41,346 nucleotides of DNA from JBAZZQ01 sp041658725 (GTDB taxonomy: Bacteria > Planctomycetota > Phycisphaerae > JAAYCJ01): positions 1-41,346 of the forward strand of contig JBAZZQ010000037.1 of assembly GCA_041658725.1 (NCBI GenBank), in the 5' to 3' direction. How positions within the stretch are numbered: the first letter of the stretch is position 1; each line of letters starts with the position of its first letter. Positions 25,937 through 34,322 of the stretch are shown in pieces. The notes beneath the pieces are model-generated. The model was not told where the DNA came from. It was given only the letters and a program-made list of their open reading frames with translations, and searched no databases. Position numbers and translations under genes: made by a program.

Positions 25937-26787
25937 GGGTTTGCTTCTTGTGTTTGATTATCCAGTGAACCGGAATACTGCGATTTAAGATCATTTGAAA
26001 GAATCAGGGGGACCACGATGGAGTATTGATCGTCATGCCAGGGTCTTTGATCCATAGCCAGGAGCTGCTCCTGCTGGAACTCGTCATTCGACATCTCCTT
26101 GAAACCGATGGTGACTTGAACAGCCCTGGGAATGATATCCGCCTGCGAGGGATGCCAGGTGTTGAGCCAATTGGTTCCGTCAAAATAATCAAACCGCAAA
26201 AATTTTATACGATCGCTGAGCAGCGACTGTTGGAGTATGGGCTGCTGGGAGAGGGCTGCATTGGAACCCATATCCAGATTCACGTCGAATTGTTTTAACT
26301 CCTCGGATGCCTCTTGAATTTCTTCGGCGGTCAGATTATCCGTGCTGTTATCTTCAATTACGGTGGTCAGGAGGCACCGGAGTTCAACTCTTTGGATCCC
26401 GAGGATTTCCTGCTCGTGATCCTGGGTGCGAGAAATGGAATAATCCAGCTTTCTCAGGTCGTGTTCGATGATTCTCGAATTGTCGGTAAACTCCTGGGGG
26501 AAGAAAATCAGCCTGGATGGGATGACCGTGGTAATAAAGCTTATATTGTCCGGGTCCCCCCTCAGGACGGTAGTAAAATCTCCGCCCCCCGAAGCGACGG
26601 CCTTTAATTCCAGAGCGACTTTATGGAGGACGGCCCTGGCGAGTTGACATTCCTGGAGTTTTTCCCGGCCACGAATCGTCAATTGCACGGAATAGTTATA
26701 AAATGCGTAGACGGTTCCCATGATCAAGACAATGATCGTAATGGCAAGTATCGTTTCCATTAATGTAAATGATTTTACGGTTTTCAT
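25933..26787 (-). CDS. gspJ: Minor pseudopilin GspJ
   Basis: 284 residues. The very short leader MKTVKS is followed by the prepilin helix FTLMETILAITIIVLIMG with Glu5. The residue before the cleavage site is Ser instead of Gly. The C-terminal part contains DRIKFLRFDYFDGTNWLNTW followed by IPRAVQVTI, the characteristic GspJ segment. Both ends overlap neighbours by ATGA (gspI stop and gspK start). GspJ forms the pseudopilus tip with GspI and GspK. Confidence 0.92.
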   Translation of the reverse strand: MKTVKSFTLMETILAITIIVLIMGTVYAFYNYSVQLTIRGREKLQECQLARAVLHKVALELKAVASGGGDFTTVLRGDPDNISFITTVIPSRLIFFPQEFTDNSRIIEHDLRKLDYSISRTQDHEQEILGIQRVELRCLLTTVIEDNSTDNLTAEEIQEASEELKQFDVNLDMGSNAALSQQPILQQSLLSDRIKFLRFDYFDGTNWLNTWHPSQADIIPRAVQVTIGFKEMSNDEFQQEQLLAMDQRPWHDDQYSIVVPLILSNDLKSQYSGSLDNQTQEANP

Positions 26788-27737
26788 TTTTGTTGATTCG
26801 CCAATCGTCTGAGCATTTCCTGCATTCGCTGAATCGCCTCGTCCCGCGTCATCACCTGGTTTCTCGCATCATTGGGGGTCGCCCCGGGTTGAGCGGCGGC
26901 GACCGGTCCGGTTCCCGGGGCCGGTTGGGTGGAGGGCTGGTTGTTGCCGGGTTGAACCGTCGAGGCCAATGTGGTTTCGGAGACCGGTGCTTCTCCAATT
27001 TCATCAGTTTCCCAACTCGTCCAGGGGATGAGAATGTTCCGCATTTGATCCGTTTGGCCCAATAAGGCAAAGGTGGAGTTATCTGTCTCGGTATTCGCTG
27101 CCGTCCCCATCAAATCGTTGAGGGATAATTTTCCGGTTGTCATTTTCGTGATGATACTTTGCAGTGCCGGGGCGCCGCCGCGTAAAAGGGTTTCTACGAA
27201 TTTATCGCTTACTCCCATCGAGCTGACCAGTTCAAAAAGTTTTTCCAACTCCGGACTGCCGTTGCTCATCGCACGCCTTTTGACGGGGTCGGAGGCGATT
27301 TCCTTAATTTTTTCCGGGCTGAGATTCAAACTGGGGCTAAAAAGTCGAAAAATGGTGTAAGCAAATCCATCGACCGGATCATTATAATTGATGGTAATTT
27401 TCAGCCGCTGTAATTCCTGGACCGCAGTGGGCTCAAGTTCGACCTTCCAGGAAAATTTATCCGGTCGGCCGTTGAAATCTCCCTCCCCGGACTCGGTAAT
27501 ATCGAGCAGCCCCAATTGCATTTCGGCCAGGATGTTCTGTGCCAGAAGATTTGCGCGGGTACGGCACTGCGCCTGGCGATTCTTGGAAAGGGAAGTGGTG
27601 AATAAACCCGCGACCACTCCTACCGTCAAGACGACAAAGAGGAGGGCTAAAATGGTTTCGAGCAGGATGCTGGCGCGGAATAACCCCTCGTTACCCGCTC
27701 CCTTACGGTCGCAGCTCGTTATTCGTTTGGTTGTCAT
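26784..27737 (-). CDS. gspI: Minor pseudopilin GspI, extended
   Basis: 317 residues from ATG 27737, which has AAGGA upstream and overlaps the end of gspH by 35 nt; an earlier ATG at 27782 is less likely. The prepilin segment is LFRA|SILLETILALLFVVLTV with Glu5 and Ala at -1. The next ~90 residues follow GspI (NRQAQCRTRANLLAQNILAEMQLG...FSWKVELEP). After that come ~180 extra residues, Met/Gly/Thr-rich and ending in a Pro/Gln-rich tail and a short helix (RDEAIQRMQEMLRRLANQQK). Normal GspI is ~120-130 residues, so this tail is unusual. Its role is unknown. Confidence 0.85.
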   Translation of the reverse strand: MTTKRITSCDRKGAGNEGLFRASILLETILALLFVVLTVGVVAGLFTTSLSKNRQAQCRTRANLLAQNILAEMQLGLLDITESGEGDFNGRPDKFSWKVELEPTAVQELQRLKITINYNDPVDGFAYTIFRLFSPSLNLSPEKIKEIASDPVKRRAMSNGSPELEKLFELVSSMGVSDKFVETLLRGGAPALQSIITKMTTGKLSLNDLMGTAANTETDNSTFALLGQTDQMRNILIPWTSWETDEIGEAPVSETTLASTVQPGNNQPSTQPAPGTGPVAAAQPGATPNDARNQVMTRDEAIQRMQEMLRRLANQQK

Positions 27738-28353
27738 CCAATTTGTTTCCTTGTTCAACCAGGACCTGACCGGTAAGTCCATTGAGTTTTATAGTAAAGT
27801 TTTTGTCTTCATTATTTCCGAGCAGGATCGAGGCGGAATCGCCCGACCCATTCGGATAAAAAGCAATGGGCGGACACAAAAGATCCGTCGCCGTATTATT
27901 ATCCTGCCCGGTTTCCAAAACCGATGCTTCCTGCTGCCGTAAAATAGTTTCCCACGGGTCAAATTGCACGGCCAGACATTTGATTTCGTCCTTGCCCAGA
28001 TCAACCACCGCCCAATGGGTTTTAATTTTCTCAAAGACGCCTGGATGGGCCACGGGGTCGGACTCCTCCTCGATGACGGCCTGCATACCGTCGAGCTCAA
28101 ATCGGCAGCGATGACAATTTCCAGTAATCATGGCCTGGCTTCGGGCCATTTGTAAAAGGGCCGCCAATTTCTCGGCGACGAACTTTAAATTGGCGCCGGA
28201 TGTTCTGTTGGTGATGCTCGGCCAGATGACCGCGCCCAAAATCATGATAATCATTATAACCAACAAAAGCTCGAGCATGGTAAACGCCCGAGCCTTCATC
28301 GTGTTCGTACGCGAAACTTTATAATTTATGATACCCGTTTCGGTCTCATTCAC
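27703..28353 (-). CDS. gspH: Minor pseudopilin GspH
   Basis: 216 residues from GTG 28353 (GAGG 12 nt upstream); ATG 28299 would leave a shorter leader MKARA directly before the cleavage site and is the alternative. The prepilin helix is RA|FTMLELLLVIMIIMILG with Glu5. A GspH pattern follows (LKFVAEKLAALLQMARSQAMITGNCHRCRFELDG). Ala replaces Gly at -1. It starts 12 nt after gspG. GspH joins the major pseudopilin to the tip complex. Assigned by order and by these motifs. Confidence 0.88.
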   Translation of the reverse strand: MNETETGIINYKVSRTNTMKARAFTMLELLLVIMIIMILGAVIWPSITNRTSGANLKFVAEKLAALLQMARSQAMITGNCHRCRFELDGMQAVIEEESDPVAHPGVFEKIKTHWAVVDLGKDEIKCLAVQFDPWETILRQQEASVLETGQDNNTATDLLCPPIAFYPNGSGDSASILLGNNEDKNFTIKLNGLTGQVLVEQGNKLDDNQTNNELRP

Positions 28354-28365
28354 ATTCTCAACCTC

Positions 28366-28854
28366 TTATTTTTCTGTCTCCCAATTGACGAGGTCATCGT
28401 CGGTTCCTTCCTGTCCGTCGGGACCGTCGCTGGAAAGATCAAACGTCTTGGTGTTGTGCTCACCGGGACACTTATAATGAAAATCATGATTCCAGGTATC
28501 CTGAAGTTTAAATTCTTTTTTCACGGAATCGCCTTTATCCGCCCCGGCGTATGGACCCGCCCATTTTTTCGCCAGGTCCTCATCCTGGATTGGATCGACG
28601 GCATTGAGCGCGATTAAGCCTTCTTCCGTGGTGGGATATCTTCCGATATCCAATTTAAAAAGGTCCAGGGCTTGTTCGATGTTTTTTATTTTCAGTTCGG
28701 TGGCTTGTTTTTTCGCCTTCTCGCCCTGGTTCATGACGTTGGTAACAACCACTCCCGCCAGGATGGCTATGATCACGATTACCAGCATGACTTCCAGCAA
28801 GGTAAACGCTCGCCCGGTACTCCGCAATGCCCCGTTCACTCGTCTTTGATTCAT
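28366..28854 (-). CDS. gspG: Major pseudopilin GspG
   Basis: 162 residues. The leader ends in GRA, then FTLLEVMLVIVIIAILAGVV with Glu5. The domain contains KIKNIEQALDLFKLDIGRYP and TTEEGLIALN, both diagnostic of GspG. The C-terminal loop (DLSSDGPDGQEGTDDDLVNW) has the Asp-rich Ca2+-binding pattern. GAGGAA upstream supports ATG 28854. It polymerises into the pseudopilus that pushes substrate through the secretin. Ala instead of Gly at -1. Confidence 0.96.
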   Translation of the reverse strand: MNQRRVNGALRSTGRAFTLLEVMLVIVIIAILAGVVVTNVMNQGEKAKKQATELKIKNIEQALDLFKLDIGRYPTTEEGLIALNAVDPIQDEDLAKKWAGPYAGADKGDSVKKEFKLQDTWNHDFHYKCPGEHNTKTFDLSSDGPDGQEGTDDDLVNWETEK

Positions 28855-28906
28855 CCGCTATTCCTCACAATTAAACTTTTTAAAAAAAAACTTTATATCC
28901 TGATCT

Positions 28907-30115
28907 TTACATTTTCCCACCGGCGCCCATGCTGATTTGCATAATCGGCAAAAGCACGGCCAAAGCGATCACAAACACCATTCCAAATACGACCAATAAC
29001 ATCAAAGGTTCTATCATTCTCACGGCCACGTCGATTTTTTGGGTCAAACGTTGCTCCTGGGTATCGGCGATTTCCACCAGAACCGGGGCCAAGCGGTTTG
29101 TTTCCTCCGCTACAGCAATCATATCCACGATATCGATCGGAAACAAATTACTTTCCAATAAAGCTTTGGCCAGTCCTTTTCCCGCCCGGACGGATTCGGC
29201 TGATTCTCCGATCACATTAGCCAGGACGATATTTCCGGCGGAGTCGCGCGAGATATTCAATGAATTAATCATCGGCACTCCATTGGCCAAAAGAGTACCA
29301 AAAATTCGGCAAAATCGGCAAATAGCGACCATTCGGAATATTTTACCGACGACGGGAATATGAAGTTGTAGCTTCTGCCATTTTTCTATGCCGTTTTCCG
29401 AGCGCAGATAGGGAACGATCAGCGTTCCCAGTAGTATAAAGCCGAATATTATCGGTAGGTAATAAGCCTGGATCACTTTTCCAAACCCCATGACGATCTG
29501 GGTGATGGCTGGGAGGTCTTTCTCTCCACTAAAAAGGGGTTCCAACTTTGGTAAAAAGTAAGTGGTCATCACGAGAACGACGGTAAAACCGATAAAGAGC
29601 AGAAACGCCGGGTAGATCATGGAGCCGATGACCTTGTTTCGGAGCTGGTCTTTTTGATCGACAAACCCTGCCAATCGCCGGAGGACCGGCTCGATAAAAC
29701 CGCCCTGCTCTCCGGCGCGGACCATTCCGACGTGCAATTCGGGGAAGAGGTAGGTATGTTTTTCCATGGCGTCGGCGAGAGTCACTCCTCCGGTGACATC
29801 CTCGCGGAGTTCCTTGATAATCCCGGAAATTGCCCGGCGTTGATCCTGCCGGCTCAAGACATCGAGGGACCGCAGGATCGGCACTCCCGCTCGAAGCAAA
29901 TCCGCTAATTGGTGATAAAAGTTTGAAAGCTCCGATAATCGGATCCTACGGGTAAACCGAAATGAGCTTGTGCCTATATCATCCTGCCAGACTTTCAGCG
30001 GGAAAAGCCCCTGTTGCCCGAGGGATCGAAGCGCCGCGGATTCATTTTCCGCCACGAGCACCCCTTGCTGCTCCTCGCCGTCGGGTTTGCGAACTATGTA
30101 GTTAAAGGTGGCCAT
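28907..30115 (-). CDS. gspF: Type II secretion inner-membrane platform protein GspF
   Basis: 402 residues, standard length. Two homologous cytosolic helical domains (~60-160 and ~265-365; FYHQLADLLRAGVPILRSLDVLS and CRIFGTLLANGVPMINSLNIS) alternate with three membrane helices (~166-190, ~215-240, ~372-395). GspF is the polytopic centre of the assembly platform that couples the GspE ATPase to pseudopilus growth. It follows gspE after 63 nt. All landmarks are intact. Confidence 0.96.
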   Translation of the reverse strand: MATFNYIVRKPDGEEQQGVLVAENESAALRSLGQQGLFPLKVWQDDIGTSSFRFTRRIRLSELSNFYHQLADLLRAGVPILRSLDVLSRQDQRRAISGIIKELREDVTGGVTLADAMEKHTYLFPELHVGMVRAGEQGGFIEPVLRRLAGFVDQKDQLRNKVIGSMIYPAFLLFIGFTVVLVMTTYFLPKLEPLFSGEKDLPAITQIVMGFGKVIQAYYLPIIFGFILLGTLIVPYLRSENGIEKWQKLQLHIPVVGKIFRMVAICRFCRIFGTLLANGVPMINSLNISRDSAGNIVLANVIGESAESVRAGKGLAKALLESNLFPIDIVDMIAVAEETNRLAPVLVEIADTQEQRLTQKIDVAVRMIEPLMLLVVFGMVFVIALAVLLPIMQISMGAGGKM

Positions 30116-30131
30116 ACATATCTCATTTAGC

Positions 30132-30149
30132 AGGCGGGCTTGCCCGCCT
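30132..30149. repeat. Short GC palindrome between gspE and gspF
   Basis: AGGCGGG (30132-30138) pairs with CCCGCCT (30143-30149) around 4 nt. It has no T-run. It could attenuate or stabilise the message between the two genes, or it may be a relict repeat. Confidence 0.55.
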
Positions 30150-30178
30150 TATAATGAATTATCCAAAATCCAAAATCG

Positions 30179-31864
30179 TCAAGTGCTTGCCGCGACCGTA
30201 ACGCGCAGAACTTCCTCTGGGGTCGTCAGTCCTCCCTTTACTTTCAACCATCCATCTTCGCGGAGCGAGATCATTTTCTCTCGCCGAGCGATTTCGTTTA
30301 ATTTTCCGGCGGGTATCCGCTCCATGATCGCATGCCGCATGGTATCGGAGAACAGCGCCAATTCAAAGATTCCCAACCGTCCGCGTAATCCGGTTGTTTT
30401 GCATTCTCGGCATCCCACACCATGATAGAGGACGGTTCCAGGAGCAATTTTAAAATCGGAGGGCATCTCCGCGGGGTCAGGACGATATGGTTCCCGGCAG
30501 TTAGGGCAGATGGTTCGGACCAGCCGCTGGGCCATGACGCCTTCTACCGAGGTAGCCACCAGGTACGGCTCCACACCCATATCGATCAATCGAGTGGCGG
30601 CGCTGCAGGCGTCGTTGGTGTGTAAAGTGCTGAAAACGAGGTGTCCTGTGAGGGAGGCTTGGATGGCGGCCTCGGCGGTTTCCAGGTCTCGAATTTCACC
30701 GATCATGATGACGTCCGGGTCGTGCCTCAAAATGCTTCTCAGTCCGGCTGCGAAGGTCAGTCCAATGTTGGGATGCACCTGAATCTGATTGACGCCGTTG
30801 AGCCGGTATTCGACGGGGTCTTCCACCGTGATAACCTTGATATTGTCCGAGACGATCGTATTCAGCGCGGCGTAGAGGGTGGTCGTTTTCCCCGATCCCG
30901 TTGGGCCGGTGACGAGGATGATTCCGTGGGGCCGCGTGATGAGGCGTTCGAATCGCTCATACGTTCGTTCATCCATACCCAGATCGGTGAGTCTCAAAAC
31001 CGTCGAACTTTTGTCCAGAATTCTGAGCACAACGCCTTCGCCGTAGACGTTGGGAATGACGCTGACGCGGATATCTATTTCGCGTCCTTCATGTCTGATT
31101 TTAAAACCGCCGTCCTGTGGCAGGCGTTTTTCGGCGATATTGAGTGTGGACATAATTTTGATTCGGGAAATAATGGCCGCCTGAAATCGTTTGATCTGTG
31201 GGGCGACGTTCGTGGTATGGAGCACCCCATCGACGCGATTTCGGATTCGTAAATCATCCTCGAAGGGTTCGATGTGAATATCGCTGGCCCGGTCGTTGAT
31301 GGCGTCGCGGAGGATTTCGTTGACGAGTTTGACGACCGTCGCCTCCTGGGCCTGTTCGAGAAGGTCCTTATCCTGCGTTTCCACGTCATGAATGACCTGA
31401 AGGTCGTGGCTTTCGCTTTCCAGCATTTCATCGATGGCCGCCCCGCCCACGCCAAAATATCGCTTGATCATATTGGCGATCTCGCGTTCGGGGGCCAGGA
31501 CGGGTTCGACGTTATATCCGGTTACGGCGCGAAGTTCGTCAAGAGCATAGACGTCGAAGGGATCGGAAGTGGCGACCATGAGGGTTTGCCCGCGTTTGGC
31601 GTATGGAAAAATCCTCCGGCGGTGTATGAGTTTTGGTGGCATGGCTTTTACGAGTGCCGAATCGATCGTCTCCGTCGGCAGATCAATCGTGGGAATCGCG
31701 AACTGCTCGGAAAACACCTTCAAGAGGTCCCCTTCCGAGACTAACCCCAGTTGAAGAAGGATTTTATCCAGGCGATCCGACGCCGACCGCCGGGTCTGGT
31801 TCGCTTGAGCTAGTTGTTCGCGCGTCACCAACCCCTTGGCCACTAATGCTTCACCTAGGCTCAC
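30179..31864 (-). CDS. gspE: Type II secretion ATPase GspE
   Basis: 561 residues. An N-terminal MshEN/GspE-N domain (~1-150; LGEALVAKGLVTREQLAQ, FSEQFAIPTIDL) precedes the catalytic domain. Walker A is GPTGSGKTTT (~320-329), the Asp box lies around VEDPVEY and Walker B is RHDPDVIMIGEIRD (~380-393). The zinc tetracysteine is CPNC ... CREC (453, 456, 485, 488). All catalytic features are intact. The start is GTG 31864 with GGAG 5 nt upstream. It opens the secretion operon; 99 nt separates it from the upstream same-strand gene, and no strong promoter is evident there. Confidence 0.96.
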   Translation of the reverse strand: MSLGEALVAKGLVTREQLAQANQTRRSASDRLDKILLQLGLVSEGDLLKVFSEQFAIPTIDLPTETIDSALVKAMPPKLIHRRRIFPYAKRGQTLMVATSDPFDVYALDELRAVTGYNVEPVLAPEREIANMIKRYFGVGGAAIDEMLESESHDLQVIHDVETQDKDLLEQAQEATVVKLVNEILRDAINDRASDIHIEPFEDDLRIRNRVDGVLHTTNVAPQIKRFQAAIISRIKIMSTLNIAEKRLPQDGGFKIRHEGREIDIRVSVIPNVYGEGVVLRILDKSSTVLRLTDLGMDERTYERFERLITRPHGIILVTGPTGSGKTTTLYAALNTIVSDNIKVITVEDPVEYRLNGVNQIQVHPNIGLTFAAGLRSILRHDPDVIMIGEIRDLETAEAAIQASLTGHLVFSTLHTNDACSAATRLIDMGVEPYLVATSVEGVMAQRLVRTICPNCREPYRPDPAEMPSDFKIAPGTVLYHGVGCRECKTTGLRGRLGIFELALFSDTMRHAIMERIPAGKLNEIARREKMISLREDGWLKVKGGLTTPEEVLRVTVAAST

Positions 31865-31963
31865 ATTCGCTCCTATTGGTTAATTGATTTACTGCCCTAC
31901 TGGATTATCGTCTATTTCCTCTTATGTCTTTTATATTTTCATACAGGGTCTACGAAACGGCAA

Positions 31964-33115
31964 TCATAAATTTGTTATTTTTTCACCCATCTGGGCTAGA
32001 AGCGTTGCGAGCGGGCCGGCGCCTGCCTGCAGAGTCCTTGCGTCAAATTCGCTCAGAACGATCGGATATTCCCTGACCAAACTTGTCAGGACTTTAAATT
32101 TTGACCGCATGGCATGCGTTGGGATTTTCAAACTTCCCCTGGTCAAACCGCGTAACGAAAAATAGGTATCGGCGAGGGTTCGGAGTACCAGAGCGATAAT
32201 TTTCAGATGTAAAAAATAATGTTCAAGCCAGAGAAATTTTTCCGGCTGGACTTGTGGGCGAATTTTAGTCAGCACCCTCCATGCGTCATGGGCAAATTCG
32301 AGAGCTTCGATTTTTTCGAGATCGATTTTGTCCAGTATCTTTTGGGTGGGATTAGAAAGCGAGGGATGGGCGCCAATCTGGTTATCAAACCACTGTAAAT
32401 TTTCGGGCCAGCGCCCGTTATCCATCATCGAGATCGCGTCGAACACCCAAAAGCTTTTTTGAATTGCCAGGCGGGCAAAATGATAAGCCTCCCGAATTTC
32501 AGGACCGACATTCCCAAAACAAATTTGTGCGTATTCATTTTCAATCGCTACAGGATCGCTAATTCCTGTAAACAGACGAAAACTAATTCCGAAAATATTT
32601 GCCCAGAAGGGCAATGACGGTCCGCATGATCCCGGTTGGTCGATACGTATGAGAAGCTTTTTTTCAATTTGCCCGATCATTGTGTCAATGGCCAAGTAAG
32701 GTAATTGACCTCTGCCGGCGGTTGTGGTTATTCCATCTAAAATTACATTTTCTTTGCGGGTAAAAACTGCTACGGGTGCCAGCCATCCGCGTAAAGGAAT
32801 CTTTGCTTCGGTTAAAATACCAGCGTGTAATCCACATTCCTCGATTTGGCAGACGCTTTCCGCCAGCCAGTTTCCCACGGATGGATTCTTCAGCAAATCC
32901 CGACCCCAATCAAAATATCCATTGTTGAAATCATCAAAGACAATATATTTTACGCCATAGCCAGGTCCGATGGTCATCAGGTGACGTAGGTAATCTTTGT
33001 CCAAATAATTTCCGGTGATCCATCCCAGATTCGGTTGGTCGTAAAAAGGCCGTTGCTGAGCCAACTCGACAAGCCGGCTCAGCAACGGATCATGGACTTG
33101 ATAATCTATTTTCAT
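31964..33115 (-). CDS. Unrecognised 383-aa protein coupled to a Gfo/Idh/MocA gene
   Basis: I do not recognise the family. The start at ATG 33115 overlaps the oxidoreductase stop by 4 nt (ATGA), so the two are translated together. There is no signal peptide or membrane helix, so it is probably cytosolic. The N-terminal third has alpha/beta character (GPGYGVKYIVFDDFNNGYFDWGRDL, GLHAGILTEAKIPLRGWLAPV) with several Trp/Asp/Gly-rich loops. The C-terminal half is helical (EALEFAHDAWRVLTKIRPQV; LEHYFLHLKIIALVLRTLAD). The context (two sugar-type dehydrogenases) suggests a role in carbohydrate or polyol metabolism. Confidence 0.75.
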   Translation of the reverse strand: MKIDYQVHDPLLSRLVELAQQRPFYDQPNLGWITGNYLDKDYLRHLMTIGPGYGVKYIVFDDFNNGYFDWGRDLLKNPSVGNWLAESVCQIEECGLHAGILTEAKIPLRGWLAPVAVFTRKENVILDGITTTAGRGQLPYLAIDTMIGQIEKKLLIRIDQPGSCGPSLPFWANIFGISFRLFTGISDPVAIENEYAQICFGNVGPEIREAYHFARLAIQKSFWVFDAISMMDNGRWPENLQWFDNQIGAHPSLSNPTQKILDKIDLEKIEALEFAHDAWRVLTKIRPQVQPEKFLWLEHYFLHLKIIALVLRTLADTYFSLRGLTRGSLKIPTHAMRSKFKVLTSLVREYPIVLSEFDARTLQAGAGPLATLLAQMGEKITNL

Positions 33116-34137
33116 TTTATCGGTGCGACGGCCTTGCCGGCCTTGATACTGGCCAGTTCGGTTTCGTACATTTTTATGCTGTCCAGAGAACTTTTGGCCG
33201 TGACGATCATCGGCTTGGTCTTCTTTTGAATGCAATTAATGAAGTAATCGAGTTCACGACCCCATCCGGTTCCAGTGGGAAGTTTGGGACTGATTTCCTT
33301 TCCATCGGTATAGACGGTGAAGGGTTTTCCGGAGGCCATATCATAGAGGAATGTGGCCTTTTCGGTGCGGATGCAAAATTCCATGTTGAACGGGAACGGG
33401 GCGTGATAGGCCCAGCCGCCGATGATATTGACATGCACACCACCAGGATATTCGTATCCCGCATGCACCGCGTCGAAACCTTTGGAGGGACCCTTGGCGG
33501 CCCAGGCCCAGACTTTTTTGGGTTTGCCCATCAGGTAGAGGGCAAAATCGACGTCGTGGATATGAAGATCGAGCATTCCACCGCCGCTTCGTTTTTCATT
33601 CATAAACCAGTTCTTGTCGGATTGCAACGGCGGGTTGGCGACACGGCGTAAGAATATTTCGCTGACCTTTCCGTATTTCCCACTTTTGATCATTTCGTAA
33701 GTGACCTGGTATTCCGGCCAGAAGCGAATACAGTGTCCGACCATGAAATATTTTTTGGACTTCGCCGCGGCCTGGGCAATCGCGTCGGCTTGTTTGCCCG
33801 TTCGGGCCATTGGTTTTTCCAGGAAAACGTGTTTTCCGGCTTTTAATGCCGCGATGGCCAATTCCGCGTGCAAATCGGTCGGCATGCAGATATCCACCAG
33901 CTCGACATCGGGGTCATTGATAAGATCGAGCGGATTCTGGTACGTTTTTATTCCCGTCAAATCTTCCTTTCCACGTTCCGAACTGCCGATGTTTCCACCG
34001 ATGCTGCTCCAGTCGCCTTCGAGTTTTTTAGCGTTATAATCGGCAAGAGCGACGATTTTCGCGTTCGGATGCTTCTTGTAAATCTGGTAATGAGTGAAGC
34101 CCATAAACCCAATACCGATAAGACCAACTTTGACCAT
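33112..34137 (-). CDS. Gfo/Idh/MocA-family NAD(P)-dependent oxidoreductase
   Basis: 341 residues from ATG 34137 (AAGGAG upstream; an earlier ATG at 34152 includes the Shine-Dalgarno and is rejected). The N-terminal Rossmann fold opens VKVGLIGIGFMGFTH, and the family motif EKPMA follows AGKHVFL. The C-terminal substrate domain has GGGMLDLHIHDVDFALYLMG, which carries the conserved Asp and His around the active site. Members oxidise or epimerise sugars, inositols or related polyols; the substrate cannot be read from sequence. It is divergent from the MDR dehydrogenase at 34323. Confidence 0.93.
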   Translation of the reverse strand: MVKVGLIGIGFMGFTHYQIYKKHPNAKIVALADYNAKKLEGDWSSIGGNIGSSERGKEDLTGIKTYQNPLDLINDPDVELVDICMPTDLHAELAIAALKAGKHVFLEKPMARTGKQADAIAQAAAKSKKYFMVGHCIRFWPEYQVTYEMIKSGKYGKVSEIFLRRVANPPLQSDKNWFMNEKRSGGGMLDLHIHDVDFALYLMGKPKKVWAWAAKGPSKGFDAVHAGYEYPGGVHVNIIGGWAYHAPFPFNMEFCIRTEKATFLYDMASGKPFTVYTDGKEISPKLPTGTGWGRELDYFINCIQKKTKPMIVTAKSSLDSIKMYETELASIKAGKAVAPIK

Positions 34138-34209
34138 GATAAACTCCTTCACAAACTAATGTTGACTTTTGATCGTTTTTTCGCCAAATTATTACGTGTG
34201 GTTTACGAA

Positions 34210-34236
34210 CTAGCCCCCGATGGCAATCGGGGGTTC
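34210..34236. repeat. Hairpin repeat CCCCCGAT/ATCGGGGG, copy 1
   Basis: CCCCCGAT (34214-34221) and ATCGGGGG (34226-34233) form an 8-bp stem around GGCA. Almost the same unit occurs inverted at 41199-41223. Followed by TTCTTTC, it is only weakly terminator-like. Confidence 0.75.
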
Positions 34237-34322
34237 TTTCTTGAGATTATGAAAAACCACGTCCAACGGCGTCCATTATATGTAACGTCCCTGGTTATGC
34301 AAGTATTTGCGGAAAATCATCA

